A DNA stretch of 34,234 bases from Bacteroidaceae bacterium (GCA_900770665.1 CAAGKZ010000021.1:1-34234), one strand, 5' to 3'. Positions 17,281-25,426 are shown, counted from the first letter of the stretch. Notes: generated by a model from the sequence alone, not told the origin. Numbers and translations are program-made.

Positions 17281-17928
17281 TCAGTTGTTCTTTGATAATT
17301 GCTTAAGGTTGTTGAGCAATGCCAATTGTGCGCGGTGCTTGGCCATGGCAATGGTGCATTGCACGCGTTTCGGGTCCATCTCCTCAAGACTCTTGCTGTT
17401 CTTGATGAACTTCCATATCTGCGGTGCAGCATCGAGCGTGCTGTAACCCTCTATGATTAGTGTGCGCAGTACAGTCTGGTCGCGTTGGTTCAGCATATCA
17501 AATGCCTCTTTTACCGGATAGTTCATGATTTCATCCTCATCCTCTGTGACGAATTTCGCCATCTGCTCATAAACGTCCTGTTCCAATGGTACAAATAGCC
17601 TTTCCTGCTCCTTTTTTTCGGTGGTTTTTTTGTGGATGAAATGGTTGGTGGCGCAATAGGCAAGATAGGTGTAGAGTGTTGCTCCATTCCTGCTCTTCCA
17701 ATTGCGCATTACAGCCCAATTGTCCTTTGATATGAACTCATAAAACTCTCCCAATAGCTCCTTTTCGCTTTCACAATGATATATGTTCGATGATATATAT
17801 CTGAGAAAATGCGTGCATTTCTTTGTGAAGAAATAATGGTGCAACTTCTCGTCGACAGGAGTGGCTGTGAGTTTTTCAATCAGTTCCTGGTCGCTCAGTA
17901 ATGAGTATTGATTGCTGTTGGTAGGCAT
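17281..17928 (-). CDS. Sigma-70-like (ECF-type) protein
   Basis: A protein of about 215 residues that resembles an ECF sigma factor. Residues about 13-100 look like region 2 (SLLSDQELIEKL..., and NGATLYTYLAYCATNHFIH, a region-2.4-like helix), and about 137-205 like region 4 (PVKEAFDMLNQRDQTVLRTLIIEGYSTLDAA then a stretched HTH and MAKHRAQLALL). The region-4 part has an unusual insertion. It should direct RNA polymerase to a regulon. I chose ATG 17928 because the longer frame to 18021 begins upstream of the probable transcription start near 18000. It lies 199 bases before the PorE gene on the same strand but a terminator separates them. No anti-sigma gene is adjacent. Confidence 0.65.
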   Translation of the reverse strand: MPTNSNQYSLLSDQELIEKLTATPVDEKLHHYFFTKKCTHFLRYISSNIYHCESEKELLGEFYEFISKDNWAVMRNWKSRNGATLYTYLAYCATNHFIHKKTTEKKEQERLFVPLEQDVYEQMAKFVTEDEDEIMNYPVKEAFDMLNQRDQTVLRTLIIEGYSTLDAAPQIWKFIKNSKSLEEMDPKRVQCTIAMAKHRAQLALLNNLKQLSKNN

Positions 17929-18007
17929 TGTTGTTCTTTGAAAAAACTGCATATATAAAGAGCGCTGTTTTAACGCCGAAATATCCTTAATTTCAATTAT
18001 ATTTCTG

Positions 18008-18015
18008 CAAATATA
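18008..18015 (-). promoter_or_regulatory. Putative -7 box of the sigma-like gene
   Basis: Read on the minus strand this is TATATTTG, an exact TAnnTTTG match. The leader before ATG 17928 would be about 70 bases. The -33 region is not a clear match. Confidence 0.45.
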
Positions 18016-18118
18016 ATACAAAAGAGAGCGAAAAGTAAATTTAAAATCTTAAGAAAGGTAAAATGTCCGAACTTTTTTGGTGCTTATTTGTTGAAAACAC
18101 TCTTTGCTGTTTTTAACT

Positions 18119-18520
18119 CTATCTGTTTGTATAAAAATCCAAAGCTTCAAAAATCTCCTCTTTTTTGCACTCACGCATACTTGTACGGTTGTCGCTCTTG
18201 AGCAGGCATACATTCTTGAGCTTCTCTTGGCTCATTTTGCTGAAAATGCTTTCATACATATTACAATTGAATGTAAAACGCTTGTAGTTTTCTTGTGCGT
18301 AGTGCACGAATGTATGCAGTTTCGCAGTAGGGTATCCTTCCATGATTGCCGAAAGGAAAAGGGAACAGATATATGCCGCCGTAAGAATTTCTTCTTTGTC
18401 GCCGTTGTACAAAGCCGAGAATGCTGTGGCAAACGGTTCTCCAAAGCCTTCGGGTGGTATTGCGCCCAATATCTGTTCAAAAGCAATATCAATCTCTTGT
18501 GTGTTGTCGCTTTCTCTCAT
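18119..18520 (-). CDS. Small hypothetical protein
   Basis: A 133-residue protein I do not recognise. It is soluble, has no signal peptide or membrane segment, and looks mainly helical, with acidic N-terminal part (EIDIAFEQILGAIP) and a Lys/Glu-rich C-terminus. Several cysteines are scattered (AYICSL, FNCNMY, NVCLL, RECKK) without a metal-binding spacing. It has an exact -7 box (18539-18546) 20 bases before the ATG, which supports expression. It shares strand with the sigma-like and PorE genes but lies 190 bases from the former, so joint function is only a guess. Confidence 0.6.
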   Translation of the reverse strand: MRESDNTQEIDIAFEQILGAIPPEGFGEPFATAFSALYNGDKEEILTAAYICSLFLSAIMEGYPTAKLHTFVHYAQENYKRFTFNCNMYESIFSKMSQEKLKNVCLLKSDNRTSMRECKKEEIFEALDFYTNR

Positions 18521-18538
18521 CTTTCTCTTTTCATTTCA

Positions 18539-18546
18539 CAAATATA
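18539..18546 (-). promoter_or_regulatory. Putative -7 box of the small hypothetical gene
   Basis: Read on the minus strand this is TATATTTG, an exact TAnnTTTG match. It forms a divergent pair with the box at 18581-18588 for the barrel gene. No clear -33 box. Confidence 0.45.
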
Positions 18547-18580
18547 GTGCATGATGGTAAAAAATGTTCTTCTGTTGCTG

Positions 18581-18588
18581 TATATTTG
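18581..18588 (+). promoter_or_regulatory. Putative -7 box of the barrel gene
   Basis: TATATTTG, an exact TAnnTTTG match, giving a leader of about 65 bases before the ATG at 18661. The -33 region is not a clear match. Confidence 0.45.
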
Positions 18589-18660
18589 CAAAAAAAATTA
18601 AACTTTTGGCTAAAAACATAGTCATAAGTAATATTGAATGAAAATAAAGAGGTTAGATAT

Positions 18661-21603
18661 ATGAGAAAAGTTCTTTTGTTTTTGCTGTTGATGGTATCAT
18701 CCGTTGCTTTCGCACAGAAGAAAGATGGTACGCTCACAGCAGAAGTGTACAACAAGGAGACCGGCGAGACCATGACATCTGCAATCCTTCAGATGTACTC
18801 TTTGCCCGACTCTGTCTTTAAGGTAGGTGCGCCAAGTGACCTTGACGGTAAAATAAATGTAAAGGTTCAGCCCGGCAAATATTATGCACGTATAACCTAT
18901 GTGGGTTGCCAGACATTTGAAAAGGATGTGACAATCGAAAAAGGAAAGGTGTGCGAACTTGGCCGTATCGATTTGCAACCAAGTGGAAAGCTGCTTGACG
19001 ATGTGACTGTCAGTGAGGAGGTGCCACCTGTTGTGGCTGCCGAGGATACACTCGTGTTCAATACCGCCGCATTCCGTGTACCCGAGGGTTCTATGCTTGA
19101 GGAACTTATAAAGAAATATCCCGGTGTCACCATTGAGGAGGACGGTACCATAAAGATAAACGGCAAGACGGTGAACCGCATCCTCATGAAGGGTAAGGAC
19201 TTCTTTGGCACCGATAAGGATATGGCACTCAAGAATATCTCCGTTGATGCCGTCGACAAGGTGAAGTTCTATGACAAGAAGAGCGATTTTTCACGTATCA
19301 CCGGCATTGATGACGGTGAGGAGGAGACTGTACTCGACCTGCAGATGAAGAAGGGCGTTGCCGACGGCTTCTTCTCGAATAGCGATGCCGGTGGCGGTGC
19401 CGATTTCAATGCCGAGCATCTGCTCTATCGCTTGCGCAACACAACAAGCTACTACAATGACGATGCGCAATACACTCTTGTGCTGTCGGCAAACAACGTG
19501 GGTGACCAGGGCTTCTCCGATGGCCGTGGCCGTGGTTTCGGCGGCTTTGGCGGCAGTGGAATCTCTTCGCCCAAGCGTGCAGGTTTCAATTTCGCCTATG
19601 AGAACGAGAAGATTGAGTTTGGCGGTAACGTGCGTGGCGACCATGTTAGTAACGACGTGAAGAGCTGGACCTCGACCGAGACCTTTATGCCACAGATTGA
19701 CCGAAACCAGTTCTCAAACGGCCGCAGCACAAGCTTGAACGGCAGAATGAACCTGAATGTCAACTTCCGCTTTGAGTGGAAACCCGATACCATGACAAAC
19801 ATCATTCTGACCCCGACCGTGAGCTATTCGAACAACGACTTTTGGAACGAGAGCCACACGGCAACGTTCAATGAGAATCCGTTCGAATATGAGACGGATT
19901 ATGCCAAGGAATCGTATGGCGACGTGTCGGATGAATTGAAGAGCATCGCGGTGAACGACAATGCCAATGAGTCGCTCTCTTTGGGTGAGAATTTCTCGAC
20001 GAGTGCAAGGTTGCAGGTGAACCGCCGATTGAACAAACCCGGACGTAACATAACTCTCAGGGGCAACTACTCTTATTCATATAGTGAGAGCGAGAGCTAT
20101 TCACTCAACAATGTGAACTATTTTCAGGTTACCGGTATGGCGACAAGGCAGCAGCGCTATTCGACCACTCCCGGCAACAATTGGAATTATAATGTGAACT
20201 TGAGCTACACCGAACCTTTGCTCAAGAACCTGTTCCTGCAGCTCAGTTACGGATATAACCAGAGCTACAAGAACAGCGACCGTGCGACATATAACTTTGA
20301 CAAACTGGCCGATTATATCCTTGAGGTAAGCCCGGATTTCACACGCCCTGAATTGCCTGCCGATTTGGCGATGTATCTCGACAATGACTTGAGCCGTTTT
20401 TCAACCTACCGTACACAAAAGCATGAAGCAGGTGCTACATTCAGATATGTGACCGAGAAGATTAACCTTAACGCGGGTGTTACCTGGTTGCCGCAGCAGA
20501 CCGAGCTCGACTACAAATATCAGGGAATTGACACCCTGTTTACACGCAATGTGCTAAATTATGTGTCGCCTAACATCCGTTTCCGCTACAAGTGGTCCAA
20601 GCAGACGACATTGAATGTGCGCTACCGCGGTTCGACATCGCAGCCGTCGATGACCGACCTCATTGACATTACCGATGACTCCAACCCGTTGAACATCACC
20701 AAGGGTAACCCGGGCCTGAAGCCTTCGTTCTCGAACAACGTCAATGCAAATTTCAGCACTTACAACACCGAGGCACAGCGCGGTATCAACGTGTTTGCGT
20801 CATATTCAAACACAATAAATGCCATTACACGCAGGGCTACATACGATGAGGCTACCGGTGCTACAACAACACAGCCCGAGAATATCAACGGTAACTGGAA
20901 CGTGAACGGTGGATTTGTATTCAACTCGGCTGTACCGGCGAATACCAAATTTACCTACAGTACATTCACCGATGGCGGTTACTCCGAGAGGGTGTCATAC
21001 ATAAGCATGCAGGGTGTGCAGGGTAGTGTCAAGAGTCTTGCAAAGACCGTGAACGTGAGCGAGCGCCTGACTGCAAACTACCGTGCCGACAACTTTGATA
21101 TCTCGCTCAACGGTTTTGTGCGTTACTCGCACTCAAAGTCTACAGCACAGCCCGAGGACAGGATGAACGTTTTCAATTTCTCTTATGGTCCAAGCGTGAA
21201 CTATACATTGCCTTGGTATAACATAAAGATTTCCACAAACCTGTCAATGAGCAGCCGTCGTGGTTACAGCGACCCCAATGCGAACACCGATGAACTGCTT
21301 TGGAACGCGCAACTGTCGGCAAGTTTCTTGCCGAAGAATGCATTGACTGTCTCTTTGCAGCTGTTCGATATACTGCAGCAGCAGAGCAATATCAGCCGTG
21401 TTGTCGAGGCGCTTTACCGCAGGGATTCGGAGAGCAATGCAATCTACAGCTATGGTATGCTGAACCTCTCGTATAAGTTCAACAACACCGGTGGTGATGA
21501 CAAGAAGGGCAAGGCTGCACGCGAGTATGGTATGCCGGGTGGTATGTCTCCTCGTCCGGGAATGATGGCGCCACCGGCCGGTATGAGACCACCAATGATG
21601 TAA
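18661..21603 (+). CDS. Outer-membrane beta-barrel protein (TonB-receptor-like)
   Basis: A 980-residue outer-membrane protein. Signal peptide MRKVLLFLLLMVSSVAFA is followed by a carboxypeptidase-regulatory-like domain (about 22-110). Next comes a plug-like region (about 115-230; EDGTIKINGKTVNRILMKGK). The remaining 700 residues are beta strands with alternating aromatics, as in the OMP_b-brl_3 family of Bacteroidetes. It likely works as a TonB-dependent importer or surface-exposed barrel; the cargo is unknown. The last 24 residues form an unusual Gly/Pro/Met-rich tail (GMPGGMSPRPGMM...). I chose ATG 18661 rather than 18634 because it starts exactly at a signal peptide. No SusD gene follows, so it is not a PUL importer. 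It is a single gene between its own promoter and terminator. Confidence 0.9.
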   Translation: MRKVLLFLLLMVSSVAFAQKKDGTLTAEVYNKETGETMTSAILQMYSLPDSVFKVGAPSDLDGKINVKVQPGKYYARITYVGCQTFEKDVTIEKGKVCELGRIDLQPSGKLLDDVTVSEEVPPVVAAEDTLVFNTAAFRVPEGSMLEELIKKYPGVTIEEDGTIKINGKTVNRILMKGKDFFGTDKDMALKNISVDAVDKVKFYDKKSDFSRITGIDDGEEETVLDLQMKKGVADGFFSNSDAGGGADFNAEHLLYRLRNTTSYYNDDAQYTLVLSANNVGDQGFSDGRGRGFGGFGGSGISSPKRAGFNFAYENEKIEFGGNVRGDHVSNDVKSWTSTETFMPQIDRNQFSNGRSTSLNGRMNLNVNFRFEWKPDTMTNIILTPTVSYSNNDFWNESHTATFNENPFEYETDYAKESYGDVSDELKSIAVNDNANESLSLGENFSTSARLQVNRRLNKPGRNITLRGNYSYSYSESESYSLNNVNYFQVTGMATRQQRYSTTPGNNWNYNVNLSYTEPLLKNLFLQLSYGYNQSYKNSDRATYNFDKLADYILEVSPDFTRPELPADLAMYLDNDLSRFSTYRTQKHEAGATFRYVTEKINLNAGVTWLPQQTELDYKYQGIDTLFTRNVLNYVSPNIRFRYKWSKQTTLNVRYRGSTSQPSMTDLIDITDDSNPLNITKGNPGLKPSFSNNVNANFSTYNTEAQRGINVFASYSNTINAITRRATYDEATGATTTQPENINGNWNVNGGFVFNSAVPANTKFTYSTFTDGGYSERVSYISMQGVQGSVKSLAKTVNVSERLTANYRADNFDISLNGFVRYSHSKSTAQPEDRMNVFNFSYGPSVNYTLPWYNIKISTNLSMSSRRGYSDPNANTDELLWNAQLSASFLPKNALTVSLQLFDILQQQSNISRVVEALYRRDSESNAIYSYGMLNLSYKFNNTGGDDKKGKAAREYGMPGGMSPRPGMMAPPAGMRPPMM

Positions 21604-21610
21604 ATTGTTT

Positions 21611-21640
21611 AATGAGGCGTCGTCGACGCCTCATTTCTTT
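21611..21640 (+). terminator. Rho-independent terminator of the barrel gene
   Basis: An 11-bp perfect stem (21611-21621 with 21625-21635) with a GTC loop and a short T-rich tail, starting 8 bases after the stop codon. Confidence 0.88.
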
Positions 21641-21654
21641 ATTATATGTTACAC

Positions 21655-21685
21655 TTTGTTTTGTGATGCCGTTTGACTATCTTCG
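21655..21685 (+). promoter_or_regulatory. Putative promoter of the HAD phosphatase gene
   Basis: TTTG (21655-21658), 19 bases, then TATCTTCG (21678-21685), one base off TAnnTTTG. It gives a short leader of about 15 bases before the ATG at 21707. Confidence 0.6.
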
Positions 21686-21706
21686 CAGGCGAAACGGCAA
21701 AATGAT

Positions 21707-22336
21707 ATGATAAAGGATATTGTTTTTGACTTTGGTGGTGTGTTGACCACAATAGATACTGACAGGGCGCTTGCGCGCTTCAAGGAACTTGGTTTGGAGA
21801 ATCCAAAGGATTATATAAATTCCTATTGCCAGAAAGGCCCTTTCTTTGCCCTTGAGAATGGTGATATTACGGCCGGTGAGTTCTGTGAACGGTTGGGCTC
21901 TCTTTGCCAAAGAGAAATAAGCCATGACGAGGCAAAGCATGCATGGTGCGGGTTCATAACCGAAGTGCATGTAGGTTTTCTTGAGTTCTTGCAGAGGCTG
22001 CGTCCCGAGTATCGCCTTTCGGTGCTCAGCAATACAAACCCCTTCATACAAGAATGGGCACGTTCGCCACTGTTTACGCCTTGCGGAAAATCTCTTGACG
22101 ACTATTTCGATATGCTCTTCCTGAGCTATCGCATGAAGTGCTCAAAACCCGGCGAGGAGATATATCGCAAGATGCTTGCCGATGGTGGAATGGTTGCCGG
22201 GGAGACTCTTTTCCTTGACGACAGTGACAAGAATCTCGAGGCTGCGGCCAAGGTGGGGATAAAGACTCTCAAGGTTGAGAACGGCGAGGATTGGCGCGAG
22301 AGGTTGATTGAGTATCTTGAACGACATCGTTCCTGA
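21707..22336 (+). CDS. HAD-family hydrolase, YihX-like sugar-phosphatase group
   Basis: A 209-residue cytoplasmic HAD phosphatase. Motif I is VFDFGGV with nucleophile Asp8; the usual second Asp is Gly10, as also seen in E. coli YihX (FDLGNV). Motif II is VLSNTNP (Ser108), motif III Lys147 (CSKPGEEIY) and motif IV Asp171-Asp172 (FLDDSDKN). A helical cap lies between about 15 and 90. YihX-type enzymes release phosphate from alpha-D-glucose-1-phosphate, but the substrate of this protein is not shown by sequence. It is a single gene; no glycolytic neighbour is present. Confidence 0.88.
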   Translation: MIKDIVFDFGGVLTTIDTDRALARFKELGLENPKDYINSYCQKGPFFALENGDITAGEFCERLGSLCQREISHDEAKHAWCGFITEVHVGFLEFLQRLRPEYRLSVLSNTNPFIQEWARSPLFTPCGKSLDDYFDMLFLSYRMKCSKPGEEIYRKMLADGGMVAGETLFLDDSDKNLEAAAKVGIKTLKVENGEDWRERLIEYLERHRS

Positions 22337-22382
22337 ATGTCTTATTGTGGGGCGTTTTTTCGCAGATATTTGCAACAGTGTT

Positions 22383-22410
22383 AAAAGAGGCTAAATTGCC
22401 TCTTTTTTGT
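22383..22410 (+). terminator. Rho-independent terminator of the HAD gene
   Basis: AAAAGAGGC (22383-22391), loop TAAATT, GCCTCTTTT (22398-22406), a perfect 9-bp stem running into a T-tract (22403-22408). Confidence 0.88.
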
Positions 22411-22421
22411 TTCTTTATGTT

Positions 22422-22429
22422 TATCTTCG
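22422..22429 (+). promoter_or_regulatory. Putative -7 box of the cardiolipin synthase gene
   Basis: TATCTTCG, one base off TAnnTTTG, 20 bases before the ATG. The best upstream box, ATTG at 22395-22398, is spaced a little too far (23 bases) and overlaps the preceding terminator. Confidence 0.4.
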
Positions 22430-22449
22430 CAAAAAGAGCATAGTAAATT

Positions 22450-23880
22450 ATGGGCTGGAGTACTGCTTCTGCAATGGGTGTCCTCTATTGGCTGTATTGG
22501 ATTGTGGCCATGATTGTCATGGTAAGGGTCATGCTGAGGAACAACGATACCGTAAAGACGCTTACGTGGATTATGGTATTTATATTCATGCCTTTCCTGG
22601 GACTGTTGCTCTACTTCTTCTTTGGCCGCGATACGCGCAAGAAAAGACTAGTCGGAAAACGCCTGCTCTCGCAGATAAAGCAGCATACGGCATTCAAGGA
22701 AAATGGTGATGCAAAAAAGGATATTCCTGTGGAGTATCAGACACTTGCGACACTTTTTGAGAATACCTCATCGGCATCGTTCCTGTCATTTGATGAGGCT
22801 GAGGTCATTCCCGATACCCGTGTTTTTGCCGAACGCCTTTTTGAGATGATATCAAACGCCGGGAATCACATTCATTTGCAGTTTTATATTATTGAAGATG
22901 ATGAGTTCGGTTGCCGTTTGCGCGATGCGCTTGTTGAGAAGGCAAGACTGGGTGTTGAGGTGAGGCTGATATATGACAGTGTGGGGTGCTGGAAGGTTAA
23001 AGACCGTTTCTTTGACAGTATGCGCTCTGCAGGTGTGCAGGTTGAGGAGTTTTTGAAAGTATATTTCCCTCTTTTATCCAACAGGGTAAATTTTCGTAAT
23101 CACAGAAAACTTGTTGTCGTAGATGGCAAAGTGGGCCTGGTAGGTGGCTGCAACATTGCCGACCGCTATCTTAAAGGTGTAAACGGCGGCGGTTGGCGCG
23201 ATACGATGCTGCTATTGCGGGGTGATGCCGTAAAGGGGTTGCAGGCTTCATTTGCCATTGACTGGTATTTTGCAAAGCGTGCCAAAATTGGCGGCGAGCG
23301 TTTTTTTCCGGTGTCTTCCGGCATGGAAAGGAAATCGTATGTGCAGGTTGTGACCTCAAATCCGGTGGGTAACCTCAGGGTTATTATTGCGGGATATATA
23401 AAGTTGCTTTCACAAGCAAGGGGATATGTCTATCTGCAGACGCCCTATTTTATGCCCGATGAGACATTCCTTCAAGCGTTGATAAGCGCTTCAATGTCGG
23501 GCGTTGATGTAAGGCTTATGATACCTGAAAAATCGGATAGCAGGATTGCCGATTATGCAACAATGTCTCATCTTGGCACTTTGCTCGAGTGCGGCGTGAA
23601 GGTGTTCCTGTATCGTGGGGGAGTTCTGCACAGCAAGACTGTTGTCTGTGACGACTACATTTCGTCCATTGGTTCAACCAATCTTGATTCCCGTAGTTTC
23701 TTCTATAATTTTGAGATTTCGGCGTTTGTGTATGACAGGAGGGTTGCCGTGGATTTGAAAGAGAGTTTCATCAATGATATGAAGCAGTGCCGCCTATTTA
23801 CATTGAACGAGTACCGCAACCGTTCTTTCTTCAGGCGTTGCTCAGAGTCGTTCATCAAGCTTTTCTCGCCGCTGTTATAG
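22450..23880 (+). CDS. cls: Cardiolipin synthase (phospholipase D type)
   Basis: A 476-residue membrane enzyme that joins two phosphatidylglycerol molecules into cardiolipin and glycerol. Two N-terminal membrane helices (about 8-28 and 38-58; PLDc_N type) precede two PLD domains with the HKD motifs H218-x-K220-x4-D225 (FRNHRKLVVVDGKVGLVGGCN) and H394-x-K396-x4-D401 (LHSKTVVCDDYISSIGSTN). Both active-site motifs are complete and length is typical. It overlaps the end of the convergent MerR gene by 6 bases and has no room for a terminator of its own. A fold-related PLD transferase with another lipid substrate is the main alternative. Confidence 0.94.
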   Translation: MGWSTASAMGVLYWLYWIVAMIVMVRVMLRNNDTVKTLTWIMVFIFMPFLGLLLYFFFGRDTRKKRLVGKRLLSQIKQHTAFKENGDAKKDIPVEYQTLATLFENTSSASFLSFDEAEVIPDTRVFAERLFEMISNAGNHIHLQFYIIEDDEFGCRLRDALVEKARLGVEVRLIYDSVGCWKVKDRFFDSMRSAGVQVEEFLKVYFPLLSNRVNFRNHRKLVVVDGKVGLVGGCNIADRYLKGVNGGGWRDTMLLLRGDAVKGLQASFAIDWYFAKRAKIGGERFFPVSSGMERKSYVQVVTSNPVGNLRVIIAGYIKLLSQARGYVYLQTPYFMPDETFLQALISASMSGVDVRLMIPEKSDSRIADYATMSHLGTLLECGVKVFLYRGGVLHSKTVVCDDYISSIGSTNLDSRSFFYNFEISAFVYDRRVAVDLKESFINDMKQCRLFTLNEYRNRSFFRRCSESFIKLFSPLL

Positions 23881-24225
23881 GGTTTCAAGTTCCATCTTGA
23901 TGCCGAGCAGTTCCTCCTTGATGGCCTGCAGACGGTCGATGACATCGCTGTTTGTCTCTGCGACCTCCTTTGCACCACCGTTCTTCAACTGTTTCTTTGC
24001 GCCGGCGAGGGTTAGTTTGCAATCCTTGACAAGATGGACAATTGTGCGCAATGTCTTGATGTCCTCCTTTGTGTAGCGGCGCACTCCATTTGCGCCTTTG
24101 TATGGCGACACCTGTGGAAACACACTTTCCCAATAACGGAGTGTGGTCTCCGTTACGGACAATTCCTTTGCGACCTCCTTGATGGAGTAGTACATTTTCA
24201 GGTCTTTATTGGTGTTGAGTGCCAT
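23875..24225 (-). CDS. MerR-family-like transcriptional regulator
   Basis: A 116-residue DNA-binding protein. The first 75 residues (YYSIKEVAKELSVTETTLRYWESVFPQVSP and a VRRYTKEDI wing) are a MerR winged helix. The C-terminal helix is short and lacks the metal- or drug-binding domain, so this is a compact MerR type whose target is unknown. ATG 24225 is two bases past the start of the M23 stop codon, so the two genes are translationally coupled; a longer frame back to 24288 lies inside the M23 gene. Its end overlaps cls by 6 bases. Conserved linkage of an M23 peptidase with a small MerR is, as I recall, common in Bacteroidetes. Confidence 0.88.
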   Translation of the reverse strand: MALNTNKDLKMYYSIKEVAKELSVTETTLRYWESVFPQVSPYKGANGVRRYTKEDIKTLRTIVHLVKDCKLTLAGAKKQLKNGGAKEVAETNSDVIDRLQAIKEELLGIKMELETL

Positions 24226-24226
24226 A

Positions 24227-25201
24227 TCAGTCGTATATTTTTCCGTGGTTCTCGGCCATTTGGAGCATCTGGTCATATCCGTCGGCATCCAGGTCCATGA
24301 AGTAGTAGTTTATCGGGTTCACGTGGTTGCCTTTGACAATGACCTCGTAGTGGAGGTGTGGACCTGTGCTCTTGCCCGAGTTGCCACTGAGTGCAATCTG
24401 CTCGCCGCGCACAACCTCCTGGCCTTTCTTGACAAGGAACTTCTTGTCGAGCAGGTGGGCATAAAGGGTCTTGTATCCGTAGCCATGGTCAATGACTACG
24501 GTGTAGCCATATCCCGACATCCATTTTGCACTCTCCACAACGCCGTCGGCGGTTGCATAAACCGGGGTTTTCTTGTCGCATGAGAAGTCCATGCCCTTAT
24601 GGAATGTGCGTACGTTGTATACGGGGTCAATTCTGTATCCGTAACCCGATGCCGTACGTTTGAGATCGCGGTTTGCTATGGGCTGTATTGCCGGAGTGTG
24701 GCGCAGACGTGTCTTGGAGTCCTTGTCAAGGGCAACAATCTCGTCAAATGACTTTATCTGCATATACAGCTGTTTTTCGAGCAGGTCAATCTTTTGTGTT
24801 GTCTCTACAATCAATTCCGAATTGTCCATCTTCAGCAGTTCGTCATAGCGGTTTGTGCCGCCATAACCGGCATTCCTGACATCGGCCGAGATGGGCTCGG
24901 CGTCCAGCATCACCCTGTAGAGGTTGTCGTCGCGCTGCTGTATGTCCTGCAGCACAAGCATTGCATTGTCAAGTCGTTTCGAAAGAATCTCGTATTGCGC
25001 AAGAATCTCGGAGTTCTCATTCTCCAGTTTTTCAACCGACGGTTTATCGACAAACAGGTGGAACACAAGGAACGAACCGCCGCCGAAAATTATGAAAAGC
25101 AATGCACGGCGAAGATTTGTGAGAAATCTTTGTGCAAAATTTGGGTATACGCGGTCGTATGTTCTTGTGTCGGGGTTGAATATGTAGTAGTTCTTTCGCA
25201 T
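24227..25201 (-). CDS. M23 family peptidoglycan endopeptidase, membrane-anchored
   Basis: A 324-residue protein. One membrane segment (about 31-50) follows a basic N-terminus, so the rest is periplasmic. A helical coiled-coil-like stretch (about 52-150) precedes the LytM domain. Zinc ligands and catalytic residues are H201 and D205 (HKGMDF), H249 (YAHL) and H282-x-H284 (GPHLHYE), all present, so it should be an active peptidase that cuts peptidoglycan cross-links, unlike degenerate LytM activators such as EnvC. It heads a two-gene unit with the MerR gene and is divergent from alaS. A near-perfect promoter lies upstream. Confidence 0.93.
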   Translation of the reverse strand: MRKNYYIFNPDTRTYDRVYPNFAQRFLTNLRRALLFIIFGGGSFLVFHLFVDKPSVEKLENENSEILAQYEILSKRLDNAMLVLQDIQQRDDNLYRVMLDAEPISADVRNAGYGGTNRYDELLKMDNSELIVETTQKIDLLEKQLYMQIKSFDEIVALDKDSKTRLRHTPAIQPIANRDLKRTASGYGYRIDPVYNVRTFHKGMDFSCDKKTPVYATADGVVESAKWMSGYGYTVVIDHGYGYKTLYAHLLDKKFLVKKGQEVVRGEQIALSGNSGKSTGPHLHYEVIVKGNHVNPINYYFMDLDADGYDQMLQMAENHGKIYD

Positions 25202-25219
25202 TGCTCTCTTTTGTTATGG

Positions 25220-25251
25220 CAAAAATAGTAAAACATCCTTTTTTATGCAAA
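25220..25251 (-). promoter_or_regulatory. Promoter of the M23 peptidase/MerR operon
   Basis: Read on the minus strand: TTTG (25248-25251), 20 bases, then exact TATTTTTG (25220-25227). It is the best match to the Bacteroidetes consensus in the window and is about 18 bases from the ATG. Confidence 0.72.
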
Positions 25252-25342
25252 TATTATTCGTTCAAAGCGAACTTTGACGGTAAAGATGGTACTTGTTGTC
25301 AATATTATTCTCTTCAACTGCGCTTTTTTTGGCAAAATGTTG

Positions 25343-25350
25343 TAAATTTG
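25343..25350 (+). promoter_or_regulatory. Putative -7 box of alaS
   Basis: TAAATTTG, an exact TAnnTTTG match, placing the start near 25357 and giving a leader of about 70 bases. A good TTTG at normal spacing is not visible (ACTG at 25317-25320 is the nearest). Confidence 0.5.
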
Positions 25351-25368
25351 CGCTGTTTGTGCGCTCGC

Positions 25369-25390
25369 GGGCGTAGTACCCGTACGCGCC
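25369..25390 (+). promoter_or_regulatory. GC-rich hairpin in the alaS leader
   Basis: GCGTA (25371-25375) pairs with TACGC (25383-25387) around a 7-base loop, and GG with CC extends it past a one-base bulge. It stands out in an AT-rich leader and ends 36 bases before the ATG. No T-run follows, so it is not a terminator. Confidence 0.45.
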
Positions 25391-25426
25391 GATAGTTAAT
25401 AGTCAAAAATTAAATAATATATAGAA

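Noticed and set aside
15093..17432. Long 779-residue reading of the PorE-like gene
   Set aside because: The first 117 residues overlap the sigma-like gene in another frame and lack a signal peptide. The real start, with a lipoprotein signal, is near 17057-17081.
25351..25426. T-box leader before alaS
   Set aside because: The leader is too short, has no T-box sequence motif and no competing terminator. T-boxes are not typical of Bacteroidetes.
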